64,000 nt of DNA from Labilibaculum sp. K2S. Lineage in GTDB: Bacteria > Bacteroidota > Bacteroidia > Bacteroidales > Marinifilaceae. The position numbers and the translations under genes were made by a program. Location: positions 592,928 to 656,927 of the forward strand of contig NZ_JAUCMW010000001.1 of the NCBI RefSeq assembly GCF_030372765.1, in the 5' to 3' direction. Positions 27,684 to 36,946 of this stretch are shown here, in pieces (the first letter of the stretch is position 1; every line of letters begins with the position of its first letter). The notes below the pieces were generated by a model. That model was not told the DNA's origin and ran no database searches. It worked only from the letters and a program-made list of their open reading frames with translations.

Positions 27684-29174
27684 GTGGGGGAATTCGATGT
27701 TATAATAATTGGTAGTGGCTTAGGCGGTTTAATCTGTGCCAACATTCTTTCGAAAGAAGGAATGAAGGTTTGTGTATTGGAGATGGACAAACGAATTGGT
27801 GGAACCCTTCAGTCATTTGCTAAGGAAGGAGTTCTTTTTAACACAGGTCTTAATTATACCGAAAGCTTGAGCGAAGGCGAAGTATTGTACAGATACTTTA
27901 ATTTTCTGGGTTTAATGGATGATTTAAACATCCAGCGATTAGATGTAGATGCTTTTGATAAAATTTCATTGGGAGAGGATGGCATTGAATATCCATTTGC
28001 TCAGGGGCATGAGAATTTTATTGAGCGAATGAGTGAGTTTTTTCCTAAAGAGAGAGCCAATCTGCAAAAATATTTCACTGAAATGGGCGAAGTATGCAAT
28101 GCCTTTCCCTATTACAATTTAGAATCAGATAATTATTCGTTACACAGCCTGGGCAAGCAGCAAAGTGTTTCCGAATTTTTAAGAAGGACTACTCCGGATC
28201 GCAAACTTCAAAAAGTGTTGGCCGGAATGAATTCCTTATATGCCGGTGTTGAAGGACAAACACCCATGTATATGCATTCTTTAATCAATTATTCATTTGT
28301 AAAATCAGCATGGAGATTGGTGAATGGCAGTTCTCAGTTGGCTCTCTTATTGGCAAAAGGGATCAAAGCAAATGGAGGTGTAATTCGAACCGAAGCTCGC
28401 GTGCTTGCGCTGGAAGGAGAAAAGAATACAATTCACAGAGTACGATTGCAGAGTGGAGAATATTTACATGCAAAACAAATCATTTCAAATGCTCACCCAG
28501 CCTCTACAATAGAGCTTCTTTCTGAAAATATGCTTCGCAAAGTATATCGAAACCGGATTCTTTCTCTGGAAAATTCAGTGGGAATGTTTAGTCTCTATCT
28601 GGTACTTAAAAAGGACAGTTTAGATCTGTTCAATTACAATCACCATCATTTCCCCAATTCTAATGTTTGGGGAACGCAATATTCTGCAGAAAATTGGCCG
28701 GAGCATTTTATGCTCTATTCTCCTGCAAATTCGAAGGGCGGAAAATATGCCAATGGTTTAACCGTGATTAGTTACATGAAGTTTAGTGAGATCAGTCAAT
28801 GGCAGAACACAACGAGAGAATCAAGACCTCAGTCCTATTGCAATTTTAAAGATCAGAAATCAGAGATCTTGTTAAAAGCAGTGGAGAAACGGTTTCCTGG
28901 TATTCGCAAGCATATCAAGTCGGTATATTCCTCAACCCCTTTATCTTATCGTGATTACACAGGTACTCCGAATGGTTCAGCCTACGGAATTAAAAAGAAT
29001 GCGGAGAATCCAATGCTGTCATTGCTTAGCCCAAAATCGAGGGTGAACAACCTTTTATTTACCGGTCAGAATTTAAATATGCATGGCATTTTAGGGGTTA
29101 CAATTGGTGCAGTAATGACCTGTCAGGAATTACTGGGAAGCGATTATTTAATCAATAAGATTAGAAAATACTAA
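27684..29174 (+). CDS. FAD-dependent CrtI/phytoene-desaturase-like oxidoreductase 1
   Basis: This 496-aa protein starts with GTG directly after the upstream TAA; no ATG fits the N-terminal Rossmann motif DVIIIGSGLGGLICANIL. The family C-terminal motif is GQNLNMHGILGVTIGA. Related enzymes isomerise or desaturate carotenoids and retinoids. In this cluster it may oxidise or desaturate the polyene or its aryl head. It is followed after 25 nt by a clear paralogue, so the pair arose by tandem duplication. Confidence 0.87.
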   Translation: MGEFDVIIIGSGLGGLICANILSKEGMKVCVLEMDKRIGGTLQSFAKEGVLFNTGLNYTESLSEGEVLYRYFNFLGLMDDLNIQRLDVDAFDKISLGEDGIEYPFAQGHENFIERMSEFFPKERANLQKYFTEMGEVCNAFPYYNLESDNYSLHSLGKQQSVSEFLRRTTPDRKLQKVLAGMNSLYAGVEGQTPMYMHSLINYSFVKSAWRLVNGSSQLALLLAKGIKANGGVIRTEARVLALEGEKNTIHRVRLQSGEYLHAKQIISNAHPASTIELLSENMLRKVYRNRILSLENSVGMFSLYLVLKKDSLDLFNYNHHHFPNSNVWGTQYSAENWPEHFMLYSPANSKGGKYANGLTVISYMKFSEISQWQNTTRESRPQSYCNFKDQKSEILLKAVEKRFPGIRKHIKSVYSSTPLSYRDYTGTPNGSAYGIKKNAENPMLSLLSPKSRVNNLLFTGQNLNMHGILGVTIGAVMTCQELLGSDYLINKIRKY

Positions 29175-29199
29175 GCAATAGTAGTTTCTAAAATAAAAT

Positions 29200-30720
29200 A
29201 TGGACAAAGAAAAATACGATATTGTAATAGTTGGAAGCGGACTGGGAGGACTGACATGTGCATACATATTGGGGAAATTCGGGTATAAGGTTTGTGTGCT
29301 TGAAAAGCATTTTAAAACGGGCGGAAACTTACAAACCTTCAAACGTAAGGGTTGTAGGTTCGACACAGGCATGCATTATGTTGGAAGTTTGGGAGAAGGA
29401 GAGGTTTTGCATAAGTTTTTCAATTATCTTGATTTACTGGGGAAGGTAGATGCCCGCAGATTGGACGAGGATGCCTTTGATGTGATTAATATTGCCGGGC
29501 GGGAATACAATTATGCCATGGGCTACGAAAAGTTTACCCAAAGTTTACTTCTTGATTTCCCTAACGAAGAGACTGCGATTCTGGCCTATGTCGGTAAAAT
29601 TAGAATGCTAAGTGAAAGTTCTGATATTTTTAATTTGCGTCAGGTCGATTTGATGGATACATCCAATATGTCTTATTATGGGCAGAGTACCTCCGATTTT
29701 ATTGCTTCGTTGACCGAAAATATTGAACTGAGATCTGTACTGACGGCATTGAATCCTTTATATGGAGGTGGTGAACAGACTACACCACTTTATGTGCATG
29801 CATTGGTCAATCACTTTTTTATTACCAGCGCCTGGCGCTTAACCGAAGGTGGAGATCAAATTTCCGATGCTCTGGTTGACTCCATTCAGGGAATGGGAGG
29901 TAAGGTCTTAACAAAATCTGAAGTTGTGAAATTTCATTTTGCGGGCAAACTCATGTCGGCCGTGGAAACCAAGAATGGAAATCTATTTGAAGCAGAACAT
30001 TTTATTTCAAACATGCATCCTTCAGTCACAATGGATTTAGTCCCTGATGAGAAAATTAGAAAATCATACAAATCAAGATTGACCAATTTGAAAAATACCA
30101 TATCCGCATTTAGCGTTTATATCGTATTGAAAAAAAATAAAATACCTTATTTGAATAAAAACTATTACTACTACAAAACAAATAATGTTTGGGGTGTTGA
30201 TAATTACGATAAAGGCGATTGGCCGCAAGGTTTAATGCTTTATTTTGCTGCAGATAAAAACAATCCCGAATGTGCAGAGAGCGTAACGATTATAACTTAT
30301 ATGAAATATGAGGAAGTAAAGAAATGGGAGGGCACTAAGATTGAATGTCGGGGGGAAGAATATTTAGCCTTTAAAGCAGAAAAAGAAAGAGAAGTGATGG
30401 CTTGTGTATCGGAGGTTTTCCCTGATATTTTAGATGCCGTTGATACCAGTTATACATCAAGTCCTTTAAGTTTTAAAGATTACACGGGCACCAAGGAAGG
30501 CAGTATGTATGGGATTGCAAGGGATTGCAACAATCCAATTGAATCCTACCTGCCATCCCGAACCAAAATATCAAATTTACTTTTAACAGGGCAAAGTGTG
30601 AATTTGCATGGCATTACCGGAGTACTTTGCGGAGCATTGTTAACCTGCGGACAATTGGTAGATATTAATGCCATTCTTCAAGACATTAATTCTTGTTATC
30701 CTGAAGAATACAAGAAATAA
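29200..30720 (+). CDS. FAD-dependent CrtI/phytoene-desaturase-like oxidoreductase 2
   Basis: This 506-aa paralogue of the preceding gene has DIVIVGSGLGGLTCAYIL at the N-terminus, GGNLQTFKRKGCRFDTGMHY and GQSVNLHGITGVLCGALL at the end. The shared motifs PLYVHALVNHFF and PLSFKDYTGTKEGSMYG show close kinship. It may form a heterodimer with its neighbour or act on a different step. The substrate is unknown. Confidence 0.87.
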   Translation: MDKEKYDIVIVGSGLGGLTCAYILGKFGYKVCVLEKHFKTGGNLQTFKRKGCRFDTGMHYVGSLGEGEVLHKFFNYLDLLGKVDARRLDEDAFDVINIAGREYNYAMGYEKFTQSLLLDFPNEETAILAYVGKIRMLSESSDIFNLRQVDLMDTSNMSYYGQSTSDFIASLTENIELRSVLTALNPLYGGGEQTTPLYVHALVNHFFITSAWRLTEGGDQISDALVDSIQGMGGKVLTKSEVVKFHFAGKLMSAVETKNGNLFEAEHFISNMHPSVTMDLVPDEKIRKSYKSRLTNLKNTISAFSVYIVLKKNKIPYLNKNYYYYKTNNVWGVDNYDKGDWPQGLMLYFAADKNNPECAESVTIITYMKYEEVKKWEGTKIECRGEEYLAFKAEKEREVMACVSEVFPDILDAVDTSYTSSPLSFKDYTGTKEGSMYGIARDCNNPIESYLPSRTKISNLLLTGQSVNLHGITGVLCGALLTCGQLVDINAILQDINSCYPEEYKK

Positions 30721-30730
30721 AATCAAATAG

Positions 30731-32407
30731 ATGAGAAAAAGAACAAAACTGTTATTGGCTTTCGTTGTCGTGCTTACTGTATTTTTTATTTACCTTTTTA
30801 CGGTAACAAAAATGGAAGAGCCGGAGCACAATCAGATCAGTGATCAGGATTTACCGGTTCTCCAGCTAAGTGATTCATTGTCGGTTTGCGGAGACAGCTG
30901 GATGAAGTTAAACGAATATGGTTTATGGGAATTGTTCGTACAAGGCGATCCTTATACCATGGGATTTAAGAATGGACAATTAAGTAAAAATTTGGTTCAG
31001 TATCAGGAGGAAGCTTTTGTTGCCCAACTTGACAAATTGGTGCCTTCAAGATTCTATCTTCAGTTTCTACGTGTCTTTTTGGGTTGGTTCAACCGAGATT
31101 TACTAAACTACGTTCCCAAAGAATATCAGTTGGAAGTAGCAGGTATTTCCAAATCCGCATCCGATGAATTTAATTTTATAGCTCCCCCTTTTCAAAGAAT
31201 CATGTCCTATCATGGAGCTCACGATATGGGACATGCACTGCAAAGCATGTGTTTGGTGGGTTGCACTTCTTTTGGCCTTACAAATGATTACAGCGCTGAT
31301 TCAAGTGTACTGATCGGTCGGAATTTTGACTTTTATGCAGGAGATCAATTTTCGGAAAATAAGATCATTGCTTTCATGAAACCCGATGATGGATATCCAT
31401 TCATGTCGGTTACCTGGGGTGGGATGATTGGTGTGGTTTCAGGAATGAATTTGGAAGGACTAACGATTACCTTAAACGCTGAACCTACCGGCATACCAAC
31501 TAGTAGTAAAACACCAGTTTCTATTCTGGCCAGAAAAATTCTGCAATATGCTTCCACCATCGATGAAGCATATGCAATTGCTCAGCAATACGAAACCTTT
31601 GTTTCAGAATCATTCTTAATCGGGTCGGGCAAAGAGAATCAATTTGCATTGATCGAAAAAACGCCGGATAAAATCGCTCTTTTACATCCAAAAGAAAACT
31701 ATTTGGCGGTTACGAATCATTTTCTTGATTCGAGTATGCTGTTGAACGGTGCAGACAGTCTGTCACATTTTGTGAATGCCACTCATTACCGATTGAATCG
31801 CGTTGAAGAATTAATTGATAGTACGGGCAAATTCTCGGTGCAACAAGTCGCTGATTTGCTTCGCGATCGAAAAGGGACTAAGGGGGCGAATATCGGATTG
31901 GGAAATGAAAAAGCAATCAATCAGTTGATTGCTCATCATGGAATTATTTTTAAACCTGAAGAGAAAAAAGTTTGGATCTCTGCAGCCCCCTTTCAATTGG
32001 GCGCTTTTGTGGCTTACGATTTGGATGAGATTTTTGCTGATCCTCAAGCTTATCGTTCTAAGAACCTGTATCTGTCTGCCGATGTAATTGCAGCAGATGC
32101 AATGCTGCAAAACGAGGAGTATACCAATTTTTTGAAATACAAAGCGGAACTGTTGAAAATACAGAAAGGAATAAAGGAAGAAAGAGATTTTCCCAAAGAG
32201 GAATTGGATGCTTTTATTTCTTTAAATGAGGCATTTTATTATCCATATCAGGTGGTAGGAAACTACTATTTTGAAAAGGGAGAATTTGCTTTGGCAAAAA
32301 TACATTTCGAAAAGGCACTGCAATTAGAAATTCCACAAGAATCAGAATACGAAGAACTATCGAAATTAAGTAAGGAATCAAATGAGCTAATGCTCAAGGA
32401 AAAATAA
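30731..32407 (+). CDS. C45-family autoproteolytic acyltransferase/hydrolase
   Basis: This 558-aa protein has an N-terminal membrane anchor (residues 7-24). Its Ntn-hydrolase core has LVGCTSFGLTNDYS followed by VLIGRNFDFY. By family analogy (acyl-CoA:6-APA acyltransferase, peptidase C45) cleavage before Cys178 would expose the nucleophile. It probably makes or breaks an amide or ester bond in the periplasm. A C-terminal region (about 470-558) looks TPR-like (YYFEKGEFALAKIHFEKAL). Members of this family are recurrent in Bacteroidota flexirubin-type clusters, where a role in attaching the pigment is plausible but unproven. Confidence 0.8.
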   Translation: MRKRTKLLLAFVVVLTVFFIYLFTVTKMEEPEHNQISDQDLPVLQLSDSLSVCGDSWMKLNEYGLWELFVQGDPYTMGFKNGQLSKNLVQYQEEAFVAQLDKLVPSRFYLQFLRVFLGWFNRDLLNYVPKEYQLEVAGISKSASDEFNFIAPPFQRIMSYHGAHDMGHALQSMCLVGCTSFGLTNDYSADSSVLIGRNFDFYAGDQFSENKIIAFMKPDDGYPFMSVTWGGMIGVVSGMNLEGLTITLNAEPTGIPTSSKTPVSILARKILQYASTIDEAYAIAQQYETFVSESFLIGSGKENQFALIEKTPDKIALLHPKENYLAVTNHFLDSSMLLNGADSLSHFVNATHYRLNRVEELIDSTGKFSVQQVADLLRDRKGTKGANIGLGNEKAINQLIAHHGIIFKPEEKKVWISAAPFQLGAFVAYDLDEIFADPQAYRSKNLYLSADVIAADAMLQNEEYTNFLKYKAELLKIQKGIKEERDFPKEELDAFISLNEAFYYPYQVVGNYYFEKGEFALAKIHFEKALQLEIPQESEYEELSKLSKESNELMLKEK

Positions 32408-32457
32408 ATTAGAAGCATCACAAAACTAAGCTCTGCTATTTAAAAAATTATAAACAT

Positions 32458-32952
32458 ATGAATAAAACAATTTTAATCATCGCCATTATTTTATCTTCTT
32501 CAGTTACATATGCATTGGATACAATAAAGACAATACGAGGTGAAAAAACACCGACAGAAGTGATTGCTTATGAGTGGTCTTGTGATTCAAAAGGATTAAA
32601 TAAGGACATGGAGACTGATGATTTCTCACAATTAACAAAGGCGAAAAATAAAGTTTTTATTGAATCAACAGATAAGAACGTTGTTATTCATGCAACTAAG
32701 GCTCTTGGTGGTTGGGGATATTGGACTATTACTGAAAATAAAGAGGAAGCTGATTTTATTTTAAATTTCTCATATCAGTTTACAGGCTTGGGAGATGTTT
32801 TTGGATATGCTGAATTCTTAAATCCTGAAAATGGAAATGTTATGAAGACTACAAAAGAAGTAAATTCAATGATGTCGATGGATTTTAATTCAAAAAGAGC
32901 AGTTATAAATAAGCTTGTAAAGAAGGAGATTAAACCCTTATTTCGTAAATAA
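32458..32952 (+). CDS. Small secreted protein, function unknown
   Basis: This 164-aa protein has a signal peptide (residues 1-19, ending VTYA). The rest is soluble, with a strand-rich centre (ALGGWGYWTITENKEEADFI) and a basic C-terminus. It has 50 nt and 125 nt gaps on either side, unlike the tightly packed operon genes around it. That suggests a more recent addition or separate control. I do not recognise a family. Confidence 0.55.
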   Translation: MNKTILIIAIILSSSVTYALDTIKTIRGEKTPTEVIAYEWSCDSKGLNKDMETDDFSQLTKAKNKVFIESTDKNVVIHATKALGGWGYWTITENKEEADFILNFSYQFTGLGDVFGYAEFLNPENGNVMKTTKEVNSMMSMDFNSKRAVINKLVKKEIKPLFRK

Positions 32953-33101
32953 TAGGAGATAAACTTCGATTCTGGTTCACTATCAGAACCAATTATATTA
33001 TCCTTTATCAATTCCAATTAACAAGCTTACTAGAAAAGAGCACACTATTATATTTTTTAGGAATAAGAATTTTAAACTTGTGCGAATACAAAAAAAAGAC
33101 C

Positions 33102-34391
33102 ATGTTTATACCCGAAATAGAAAAAGCCAGTCAAAAAGAGATCGTGAACTATCAGGAAGGTCGTTTGCCTGAACTGTTTGCTTACTTAACTGAAAACTCC
33201 CCTTTTTATTCCAGATTTTTTAAAGAGAATAACATTAAAACGGAGAACATAAAAACCATGGCTGATTTTGCCGCAATTCCTGTGACTACAAAGGAGATGC
33301 TGCAGGAACACAATATGGATTTTTTATGTGTGAATAAAGGCAAGGTGATTGATTACATAACAACATCAGGTACTTTAGGCGATCCGGTTACATTTACCAT
33401 GACCGATTTGGATTTGGATCGATTGGCTTATAACGAATACATATCCTTTTTATGTGCAGGAGGATCTTCAGCTGATATCTATCAGTTGATGGTGACCATG
33501 GACAGACGATTTATGGCTGGAATGGCTTATTTTTTGGGCATTCGGAAAATGGGAGCGGGTGTTGTTCGTGTTGGGCCGGGAAATCCTGAACTGCAATTCG
33601 ACAGCATTCAGCGCATTCAACCAACAAGTATTGTAACCGTACCCTCATTTTTGATTAAGCTGATCGAATTTGCTGAAGCAAACAACATCGATCTTACTAA
33701 AACTTCGATCAAAAAAGCCATTTGTATTGGTGAAGCCATCCGTAATAACGATTTCTCATTAAACAAACTGGGAGCACGAATAAAAGAGAAGTGGGATATT
33801 GATTTGTATTCTACTTACGCTTCAACCGAAATGGGAACGGCATTTACCGAGTGTGAATATGGAAAAGGAGGACACCATCATCCTGAAATGATTATTGTTG
33901 AGTTTTTAGATGAGAACGATCAGCCGGTTAAAGAAGGGGAAGCCGGAGAGGTGACCATCACTAATTTAGGTGTTGAGGGAATGCCTTTGCTGCGATTTAA
34001 AACAGGAGATATTTGTTATCATTACACCGATGCATGCGAATGCGGAAGAACAAGCATGCGTTTGGGGCCGGTAATCGGCAGAAAAAAACAGATGATCAAA
34101 TTTAAAGGAACCACCCTTTACCCGCCCGCCTTATACGATATTTTGAATGATATTAAGCTGGTGAAAAATTATGTAGTGGAAGTTTCAACAAATAGTATTG
34201 GAACCGATCATATTTTGCTGAAATTAGGCGTCGAATCTCCATCGAAAGAGCTTGAGAAATTAATTAAAGATCATTTTAGAGCCAAGATAAGAGTAGCTCC
34301 CTTTGTTGAGTTTGTAGATATTCTTGAAATTCAAAAAATGCAATTCCCAAGTTTGAGTCGAAAACCAATTACTTTTATCGATAAGCGATAG
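33102..34391 (+). CDS. PaaK-like AMP-dependent acyl/aryl-CoA or -ACP ligase
   Basis: From the ATG at 33102 this is a 429-aa adenylating enzyme of the phenylacetate-CoA ligase type. It has the P-loop ITTSGTLGDPVTF, the motif YSTYASTEMGTAFTECEYG, LLRFKTGDICY and a C-terminal AMP-binding domain with IGRKKQMIKFKGTTLYPP. It would activate an aromatic acid, most simply the cinnamate-type product of the ammonia-lyase at 46154-47731, as the polyene starter. A TTG at 33078 is a less likely start. Confidence 0.87.
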   Translation: MFIPEIEKASQKEIVNYQEGRLPELFAYLTENSPFYSRFFKENNIKTENIKTMADFAAIPVTTKEMLQEHNMDFLCVNKGKVIDYITTSGTLGDPVTFTMTDLDLDRLAYNEYISFLCAGGSSADIYQLMVTMDRRFMAGMAYFLGIRKMGAGVVRVGPGNPELQFDSIQRIQPTSIVTVPSFLIKLIEFAEANNIDLTKTSIKKAICIGEAIRNNDFSLNKLGARIKEKWDIDLYSTYASTEMGTAFTECEYGKGGHHHPEMIIVEFLDENDQPVKEGEAGEVTITNLGVEGMPLLRFKTGDICYHYTDACECGRTSMRLGPVIGRKKQMIKFKGTTLYPPALYDILNDIKLVKNYVVEVSTNSIGTDHILLKLGVESPSKELEKLIKDHFRAKIRVAPFVEFVDILEIQKMQFPSLSRKPITFIDKR

Positions 34392-34450
34392 CGATACAGA
34401 TCTGGAAGGGAGAAGAAACAAATATTCACCGTATAGAGGACAATACATAC

Positions 34451-35578
34451 ATGACAAATTACACCAAGGAAAATACTTTTGACAGAATTAGATGTTACAA
34501 CGATTCGGAAGCCGTTGATGCTTTAAAAAGAATGGTTGAGTACGATGAGTTTTATCCGGTGTTTAAGCATGTATTTCCGAATTTAGATCAGTCTGCACTT
34601 ACCGATTTATTTTTATCAATTACAGGTTCATACGATTTTCAAAAGAGAGTCATGAATGATGCTGTGAAAACAGTAATTAAATTCAGTATGGATGAATTTT
34701 CCTGCGAGGGAATCAAAAATCTGAATAAAAATGAAGCTTATCTGTATGTGGCCAATCATCGCGATATTGTGATGGATGCGGCATTGTTGCAGCATGTTTT
34801 GGTCACCCATGATATGAATACCACCCAAATAACCTTTGGGGATAATTTAATGTCTTCAGATTTCATTATCGATTTTGGGAAGATAAACAAGATGTTTACC
34901 GTAATTCGCGATTCGGACAGGCGGGAAGCGCTTCGGAATTCTCAGGAGCTTTCGGAATACATGCGTTACGTAATTCGAAGCAAAAATGAATCGGTATGGA
35001 TTGCACAGCGACCCGGACGTACCAAGGATGGATTGGATGAAACCCAGCAAGGTTTACTAAGAATGTTTAGCATGAGCGGCGAGGGGAGTTTTAAAAATCG
35101 CTTAAAAGACCTGAACATTGTTCCCTTAGCCATTTCGTATGAGTTTGAGCCCTGCGATTACCTGAAGGTTTATGAGCTTTGTGAAACGAAAAAAGGAAAG
35201 TATATCAAGAAAAAGGGGGAGGATTTTAATAGTGTTGTTGAGGGAATCAGAGGATGTAAAGGACGCACAAAACTGGTAATGGGTACATCTCTGTCTCCAT
35301 TTATAGATGCATTGCCTGATGATATTGATAAAAAAGAGATTCTAAAAGTAGTTGCTGGTGAAATCGACAGACAGATTTATAGCAACTATCAGCTTTGGCC
35401 TACTAATTATATCGCTTACGATATGCTGAACGATGGCCGGCAATATACTGCGAAATATACACAGGAGGAAAAAGACCGCTTTGTTGCGCATATGAATACA
35501 AGTGCCGCCAAGCTTGATTTGGATGCTGAAGAATTCAAAACTGCTTTTCTCAGTCTATATGCCAATCCTATTAAGTAA
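34451..35578 (+). CDS. PlsC-like 1-acylglycerol-3-phosphate acyltransferase
   Basis: This 375-aa protein has an acyltransferase core with LYVANHRDIVMDAALLQ (acceptor/catalytic His-Asp site) and WIAQRPGRTKDGLDETQQG, in place of the usual FPEGTRS block. The spacing is HX5D, one residue longer than the classical HX4D. This is a variant I would check rather than a defect. It could esterify the polyene to a glycerolipid or build its lipid anchor. It is the last gene of the + strand operon, followed by a strong terminator. Confidence 0.78.
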   Translation: MTNYTKENTFDRIRCYNDSEAVDALKRMVEYDEFYPVFKHVFPNLDQSALTDLFLSITGSYDFQKRVMNDAVKTVIKFSMDEFSCEGIKNLNKNEAYLYVANHRDIVMDAALLQHVLVTHDMNTTQITFGDNLMSSDFIIDFGKINKMFTVIRDSDRREALRNSQELSEYMRYVIRSKNESVWIAQRPGRTKDGLDETQQGLLRMFSMSGEGSFKNRLKDLNIVPLAISYEFEPCDYLKVYELCETKKGKYIKKKGEDFNSVVEGIRGCKGRTKLVMGTSLSPFIDALPDDIDKKEILKVVAGEIDRQIYSNYQLWPTNYIAYDMLNDGRQYTAKYTQEEKDRFVAHMNTSAAKLDLDAEEFKTAFLSLYANPIK

Positions 35579-35603
35579 TAAAATCTAAACAGATTGCATA
35601 TAA

Positions 35604-35639
35604 AAAGGAGAAACTCTGGGAAGTTTCTCCTTTTTTTTT
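35604..35639 (+). terminator. Intrinsic terminator of the + strand pigment operon
   Basis: AAAGGAGAAACT pairs perfectly with AGTTTCTCCTTT over a 6-nt loop and runs into nine Ts. Confidence 0.93.
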
Positions 35640-35731
35640 GCCCTGTTTTAAATTAAGTTTTTTCAGTGGTGGGAGAGGTTTTCCGATAGACTAATGGCCT
35701 AGAGGGAGTCTACCGATTGGCAGTTGGGCTT

Positions 35732-36607
35732 TCATCTTAGTAATTCGTTTGCTATCTTTTTTTCTTCATGTTTTATTAGCTCTATTGTTACTAATTTTAG
35801 TACATCACTTAACATTTTAATTTCTGCTTTTTTATTAGCTATTGTACTCAGAATATTATCGCGATTTTTTTCATTCCCCTTATAACCTTCATCAGTTTTT
35901 GCTATTAAAAGAGCTCTATTTTTAGTAGATAATTCTCCCTTTTCAAGATTATCAATCCGAAATGGAATATCAACCACAACTTTCTCTATTGCAAGCAAGT
36001 GCTTAGTAAAAGCAATAAGTACAACATTCAAATTATTTACAAAATTATCAACTGAATCTTTATATGTTTTTTGTTGCATATCAACAAAGTTGTCATGATA
36101 CAAAATTGACAAATTGGTTTGAGTACTTTTTAATTGTGACTCTAACTGTGCGATTTCTGCAATTAATTCCCTATTTGAACTTACGATGCTAATTTTATTA
36201 GACATTCTTTCTATGTTCCAAAAATCCAAAATATTAAGATTGTCGGATAATACAGCCTTCAAATCAATCAACCATTTTTGTTTTATCTGATTACCAAATA
36301 GTTTTATTTGAAAAGACATCTGTTGCCTGTTTAGTTCGTCTGCATGATCGGTCTGTTTTATATGATTTTTCTGGTTTTGTATAAGAGTGCTAAACAAAAC
36401 GAATAATGTTATCAAACCACTAATTACAGCTCCAGAATAGCTACTCCAAAAAGAAAACCATTTTTCTTCATTTCCATTTATATTAAATAAGGAATTATTT
36501 AACGGTAATAAATAGTTGAGTCCAATTGGTACTGTAAATATTGCAATTGTTGCAATAACTATATATAAAATTATCTTTCTAGGTTTAATCATTTCTATAG
36601 GTTTCAT
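35732..36607 (-). CDS. Two-TM protein with coiled-coil domain, function unknown
   Basis: This 291-aa protein has TM segments at about residues 12-32 and 52-75; the second is FWSSYSGAVISGLITLFVLF, the glycine-rich type common in small accessory membrane proteins. A long helical, coiled-coil cytoplasmic part follows. It reads away from the + operon and lies in the accessory stretch between the two pigment operons. Similar architectures occur as cargo of genomic islands and some are defence-associated, but nothing here proves such a role. Confidence 0.6.
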   Translation of the reverse strand: MKPIEMIKPRKIILYIVIATIAIFTVPIGLNYLLPLNNSLFNINGNEEKWFSFWSSYSGAVISGLITLFVLFSTLIQNQKNHIKQTDHADELNRQQMSFQIKLFGNQIKQKWLIDLKAVLSDNLNILDFWNIERMSNKISIVSSNRELIAEIAQLESQLKSTQTNLSILYHDNFVDMQQKTYKDSVDNFVNNLNVVLIAFTKHLLAIEKVVVDIPFRIDNLEKGELSTKNRALLIAKTDEGYKGNEKNRDNILSTIANKKAEIKMLSDVLKLVTIELIKHEEKKIANELLR

Positions 36608-36876
36608 GTGAATCTCCCAGCCTTACTGCCAACGGCAGTTTGTCTAAAAACTAATCAAACTGCTCAATTAAGTTTTAAATATAGCTGTTTTAAGGATACA
36701 TAAAATTGAAAACACCTTCAAAATATGAAATGCAAATTATTATATGTGGCTAAAGCCTATCTATTAATTTGACAAGACCAGTTGGCTAAAGCCAAACTGA
36801 ATTTAAAATATTCCTAGCCTTTTGCTTTAGCATCATTCTACTCCTTCATTAATGTAAAGCTTCGAGATTTTTAATC
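36608..36876. repeat. Intergenic region with GGCTAAAGCC palindromes
   Basis: GGCTAAAGCC at 36748-36757 and TTGGCTAAAGCCAA at 36782-36795 are short palindromes of the kind dispersed in Bacteroidota genomes. A decayed third copy lies near 36815-36830. No gene is supported. Confidence 0.55.
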
Positions 36877-36926
36877 TAAAAAAAGAAGCTTTAAAAGCTC
36901 GCTAATCAGCAAAATTTTAAAGCTTC
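36877..36926 (-). terminator. Intrinsic terminator of the POT/MFS transporter gene
   Basis: GAAGCTTTAAAA (36885-36896) pairs perfectly with TTTTAAAGCTTC (36915-36926). On the minus strand the hairpin is followed by a T-run (A-run on the plus strand at 36877-36884). Confidence 0.85.
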
Positions 36927-36946
36927 CATTTTATTTTTTAGAAATA

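Noticed and set aside
35732..36607. A defence system centred on the two-TM coiled-coil protein
   Set aside because: No effector partner, nuclease or nucleotidyltransferase is adjacent, and the architecture alone is too common to support the claim.
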